From assembly GCF_000154845.1 (NCBI RefSeq), contig NZ_DS981457.1, positions 62,001-126,000 of the forward strand: a stretch of 64,000 nt of DNA, written 5' to 3'. Position numbers and translations under genes: made by a program. The stretch comes from Phocaeicola coprocola DSM 17136. GTDB taxonomy: Bacteria > Bacteroidota > Bacteroidia > Bacteroidales > Bacteroidaceae. The notes under the pieces were generated by a model. The model did not search any database, was not told where the DNA came from, and saw only the letters and a program-made list of their open reading frames with translations. Shown piece after piece: positions 60,682 to 64,000 of the stretch. Position 1 is the first letter of the stretch. Every line of letters begins with the position of its first letter.

Positions 60682-63021
60682 TTAATTTAAAATTATTTCG
60701 TCTACCAATAAAAATGGAGCCTTACCTGCATCCCAGTGCCAATCGGGCATACTCTTTTCACTGATTACCTTTATTTTAACATATGTAGCCTTACAAGGAT
60801 CAAATGAAAGCTCATGTTCTATAATTCCATCTGAGTCAGACTCCTGCATTTGCTTATACTCTTGAGAAGCAACTTCTTTATAATTCTTATTGTCGGAGGA
60901 TACAGAAACAGAAAAACCTCTGGCATCGAAAAGCCATGCATCTTTTCTGACATATACATGAACTGAAGCTGAGCTCAATATAGTTTCAGCCTGCATATTT
61001 ATGACAGCCTCCAAATCATTACCTGCTACAGCCAGCCATGCTCCTGTATCGAAACTGTGATTACCATTTCTTCCGTCGACCAAAACGACCGGTCCGTCAG
61101 GGCTAAAACGGAATTCATTGGGCTGCAACAGCACAACAGGTTTCAAGGTAGCTTTATTGAAACGAATGGTATCAACAGATATTTTACTTGTACGGTCCGG
61201 ATGAACTGCCATTGTTTTTAATACAACAGACTGGTCTATCGTAAAAGGTTTTGTATATTTCAATGATTTTTCTGTTGGATCCTGACCATCAAGTGTATAA
61301 TAAATAGGATCATCGGCCATCGTACTTAACTGTACATTCAATACATGATTTACCGTATCAGCTTTCATGTCAACATTTACATCGTACACATGTGTAGCAT
61401 AATTCCAGCCATAACAATCGTATACAGCAACCAGATGAGGAACTCTCCGCAGAAAATCTTTATAATCTTTTTTAGAAGGATCAGTCCACTGAACTTCCGC
61501 AGCTGCTCCTAGACGAGGAAGAACCATATATTGAACCTGAGAGAATACAGGAATATATTCTGTCCATAAATTAGCCTGTACACCTTTTATATATTGCTGC
61601 TCTTCTTTCGTCAGTTCCTTAGGCATCGGTTCATAATTATAAGTCTTCTCAATAGGCAGATATCCACCGATAGCCAGAGGCTCATCTTCCACTTTCTTAG
61701 ACTGATAATAATCGAAATACAAATATGTATTGGGAGTCATTATCACATCGTGATGCTGATGAGCAGCTTCAATGCCTCCACTTTCACCAATCCACGACAT
61801 CAATGTAGCATCAGGCACCAAACCTCCTTCCAGTATCTCTGTCCAACCAATGATACGTTTTCCTTTCTCTTTCAGATATTTTGCAGCTTCCTGAATCATA
61901 TAACTCTGCAAACGTTGTTCCTTTGTATGTTTGGCATCCGATTTCAATCCCAGACTCTTGATTCGCTCCTGACACTTCGGACACTTCTCCCAACGAACTT
62001 TCGGACACTCATCTCCGCCAATATGAATATATTCAGACGGGAATATATCAGCAACTTCAGACAACACGTCTTTTACAAACTGCAATGTAAAATCATTTCC
62101 TACACATAAAACATCCTGAGATACCCCCCATATCGTTCTTACTTCATAAGGTCCTCCGGTACAGCCCAATTCTGGATAAGCTGTCAGTGCAGCCTGCATA
62201 TGTCCCGGCAAATCAACTTCAGGAATGATAGTAATATGACGCTTGGCTGCATAATCAATTACATCACGCAATTCATCCTGAGTATAATATCCACCATAAG
62301 GTTTCCCATCGTATATACCACTATACCAACGACCGACTACCGTTTCTTTACGCTCTGAAGCAACAGACATCAGTTTGGGATATTTCTTTATTTCAATACG
62401 CCAACCCTGATCGTCAGTCAAATGCCAGTGGAAACGGTTAATATTATGCAATGCGAGCATATCAATAAAAGTCTTGACTTCATCTACCGTATAGAAATGA
62501 CGAGCCACATCCAGCATCGCACCACGATAAGCAAACCGAGGCTTATCATAAATCTCTACTGCAGATAAATTCACGTTTATATCCTGAGCCACAGGTAAAG
62601 ATTTTCTTAAAGTCTGGATGCCATAAAAGACACCAGCTTCGGAAGCTCCGGAAATGCAAACTCTTTTATCATTAACAATCAATTTATATGCTTCTGCGTT
62701 ATCGTCACTCAGATCAAGAGTCAGGCAAATCGCTCCATCTACCGGCATACCAGCATGGGAAGTCAGCTTTACTCCTGTCTGTCTTTCTACATAATCAACC
62801 AAGAACTCTGCATTATCCTGCATCTTCCGATTGTTTTCAGGATATATAACAGCAACTCCGTCTTTCAACAAAAAAGAAGCATCTCCTTTACAATTTACAT
62901 CTAGTGGCTTGGGAATGATTTCATAATCAGAATTCAACGTTCTTTTTTCGGAGCATGCATAAAAACAAGTAGAAAACAATATACACAGCACGCCCATCAA
63001 ATTAAATGAAATCCTTTTCAT
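60682..63021 (-). CDS. GH20 beta-N-acetylhexosaminidase (lipoprotein), first PUL gene
   Basis: A 779-aa lipoprotein (FYAC, Cys about 23) with GH20b, GH20 barrel (Asp337-Glu338 in HIGGDECPK), chitobiase-type C-terminal domain (IYYTLDGQDPTEKS) and an F5/8 C-like end. Very similar in layout and wording to the GH20 at 47,948-50,281, so the two arose by duplication. It is the first gene of the locus, with a promoter box at 63,086. Confidence 0.93.
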   Translation of the reverse strand: MKRISFNLMGVLCILFSTCFYACSEKRTLNSDYEIIPKPLDVNCKGDASFLLKDGVAVIYPENNRKMQDNAEFLVDYVERQTGVKLTSHAGMPVDGAICLTLDLSDDNAEAYKLIVNDKRVCISGASEAGVFYGIQTLRKSLPVAQDINVNLSAVEIYDKPRFAYRGAMLDVARHFYTVDEVKTFIDMLALHNINRFHWHLTDDQGWRIEIKKYPKLMSVASERKETVVGRWYSGIYDGKPYGGYYTQDELRDVIDYAAKRHITIIPEVDLPGHMQAALTAYPELGCTGGPYEVRTIWGVSQDVLCVGNDFTLQFVKDVLSEVADIFPSEYIHIGGDECPKVRWEKCPKCQERIKSLGLKSDAKHTKEQRLQSYMIQEAAKYLKEKGKRIIGWTEILEGGLVPDATLMSWIGESGGIEAAHQHHDVIMTPNTYLYFDYYQSKKVEDEPLAIGGYLPIEKTYNYEPMPKELTKEEQQYIKGVQANLWTEYIPVFSQVQYMVLPRLGAAAEVQWTDPSKKDYKDFLRRVPHLVAVYDCYGWNYATHVYDVNVDMKADTVNHVLNVQLSTMADDPIYYTLDGQDPTEKSLKYTKPFTIDQSVVLKTMAVHPDRTSKISVDTIRFNKATLKPVVLLQPNEFRFSPDGPVVLVDGRNGNHSFDTGAWLAVAGNDLEAVINMQAETILSSASVHVYVRKDAWLFDARGFSVSVSSDNKNYKEVASQEYKQMQESDSDGIIEHELSFDPCKATYVKIKVISEKSMPDWHWDAGKAPFLLVDEIILN

Positions 63022-63436
63022 ACAGCAAGTAAAGATTTAAGTATAACAAAATGGCAATTCCATCTATTTTTGCAATTACCTTATGCAAAGGTATAAATTT
63101 AAATAACAATAGCAAGAATATTAATTAAATATTTTAATAATAAACAAATCCTTATTTCTGTATTTAAATAATTATAACATATATAATTGACATCATCAAT
63201 ATATCAATAAACAATACTTCGGTAAATTTTTACCGATAAATTAAAATTAAACATAGAATCGGCATAATCCGGTTCAAAAATATATTCAAGAGATCATTGA
63301 AATACTGTCAAGAATGAATCGTCAAGGAGTAAGAAAAGGGATGAAAAAGATATGCTAAACAGCTGAAAACCAACAGAAAAGTATTGCATAATTTGTTGAT
63401 TATTAGTAAATTAGAAGTATTCCACCACTTTTAATT
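63022..63436. other. 415-bp gap upstream of the PUL and start of an insertion sequence
   Basis: Very AT-rich. It carries the PUL promoter on its left. A GGTAAA-type short inverted repeat CGGTAAATTTTTACCG lies near 63,221-63,236. The IS left end must fall between about 63,240 and 63,430, but the exact terminus could not be set. Confidence 0.5.
63086..63116 (-). promoter_or_regulatory. Promoter of the PUL
   Basis: On the minus strand TACCTTTG (complement of 63086-63093) with CTTG (complement of 63113-63116), spacer of 19. Leader to the GH20 ATG about 60 nt. Confidence 0.65.
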
Positions 63437-64000
63437 ATGACTAAAGAATCACTCCTTATGCAATACCAATCCGAGTGCAGAAACGCTCTCGAATCAGTTG
63501 TAAATATAAGCAAATCTTTTCAGAAAGTATTCATGGATGCAATGAAATTGTTCATGGCTATACCTAACCGCGTCAATTTCCTTCAAATGGGACGATATGG
63601 ATGTTTCTCGGAACAGACATACCGGAACAATTTTGAGAATGATGACTTTGACTGGTTTTCCTTCAATGAAGCCATCATCAGGGAACACCTTAAAGGTGGT
63701 CGCAAGGCGATAGCCGTTGATCCGTCTTTCATTCCAAAATCAGGCAGCAAAACGCCGTGGATTGGCTATTTCTGGTCCGGTTGTGCCGGTGAATACAAAC
63801 GTGGACTGGAAATAACCGGTATTGGAGTTATAGACGTTGACAACCATGAATGTATGACTTTGGGCTCTGTACAGACACCTGATAACGCAACGTTGGAAAG
63901 CTACGGGAAGAATCTTGTAGACTGGTACAGTTCTTACCTTATCAGCATACAGGAACATCTGAAACGTATTTCTGGCACTGTCGTATGTGATGCGTTCTTT
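63437..64000 (+). CDS. Transposase, IS4-like, cut by the window end
   Basis: An open frame of 188 codons from ATG at 63,437 that runs off the end. It begins MTKESLLMQYQSECRNALES, with AIAVDPSFIPKSGSKTPWIGYFWSGCAGEYKRGLEI (first DDE Asp in VDPSFI) and the later VVCDAFF (candidate second Asp in VCDA). This matches DDE transposases of the IS4/ISL-like sort frequent in Bacteroides. The exact family cannot be fixed from the N-terminal part. Confidence 0.75.
   Translation, partial: MTKESLLMQYQSECRNALESVVNISKSFQKVFMDAMKLFMAIPNRVNFLQMGRYGCFSEQTYRNNFENDDFDWFSFNEAIIREHLKGGRKAIAVDPSFIPKSGSKTPWIGYFWSGCAGEYKRGLEITGIGVIDVDNHECMTLGSVQTPDNATLESYGKNLVDWYSSYLISIQEHLKRISGTVVCDAFF

Overview
The window is chromosomal DNA of a Bacteroidaceae member, most likely Phocaeicola or Bacteroides. 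The grounds are SusC/SusD pairs, Bacteroides-type conjugation genes, promoters of the TTTG / TAnnTTTG type, no Shine-Dalgarno sites, and Bacteroidetes-specific families such as the DUF3276 and DUF5606 proteins. It has three parts.

(1) Positions 1 to about 21,480 are one end of an integrative conjugative element (ICE). An IS21-family insertion (end of istA, istB, right terminus at 856) cuts off the 3' part of mobC, the coupling-protein gene. Beyond it lie mobB and mobA (minus strand), a probable oriT and repeat region, and a long plus-strand transfer operon (traA-like ParA, DUF3408, traD, E, F, G, I, J, K, L, M, N, O, Q). After the operon terminator sits an AT-rich two-gene cassette with its own promoter: a 120-aa TIR protein of ThsB type and a 324-aa caspase-like protease. 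This looks like an anti-phage system of the TIR-caspase (type IV Thoeris) kind and is the most interesting content. The minus-strand tail holds small ICE genes, ArdA antirestriction, an ORF6N-domain protein with a palindromic operator, and a tyrosine integrase next to tRNA-Ser(UGA), the probable integration target.

(2) About 21.5 to 47.6 kb is core chromosome: mutS2, L-serine dehydratase, a HAD phosphatase, rplU-rpmA, the nusB-yajC-ybbR-coaE-DUF5606 operon, DUF3276, an SDR, rplY-pth-S4 protein, a HIT protein with a KefB-type antiporter, topB, an RsmF-type methyltransferase, thyA-folA, tadA, a YraN nuclease, a YjbR-BirA fusion, a MATE transporter, a Sel1 protein and an AI-2E family transporter. 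Many units are bounded by strong hairpin terminators.

(3) About 47.8 to 63.1 kb is a minus-strand polysaccharide utilisation locus (PUL): two GH20 enzymes, a SusC/SusD pair, a GH18 lipoprotein with an intact catalytic motif, two surface glycan-binding-type lipoproteins (LamG and F5/8 C) and a third GH20. The enzyme set points to GlcNAc-containing host glycans (N-glycan cores, chitobiose-type linkages). No regulator is visible. A second insertion sequence starts just upstream and runs off the window end.
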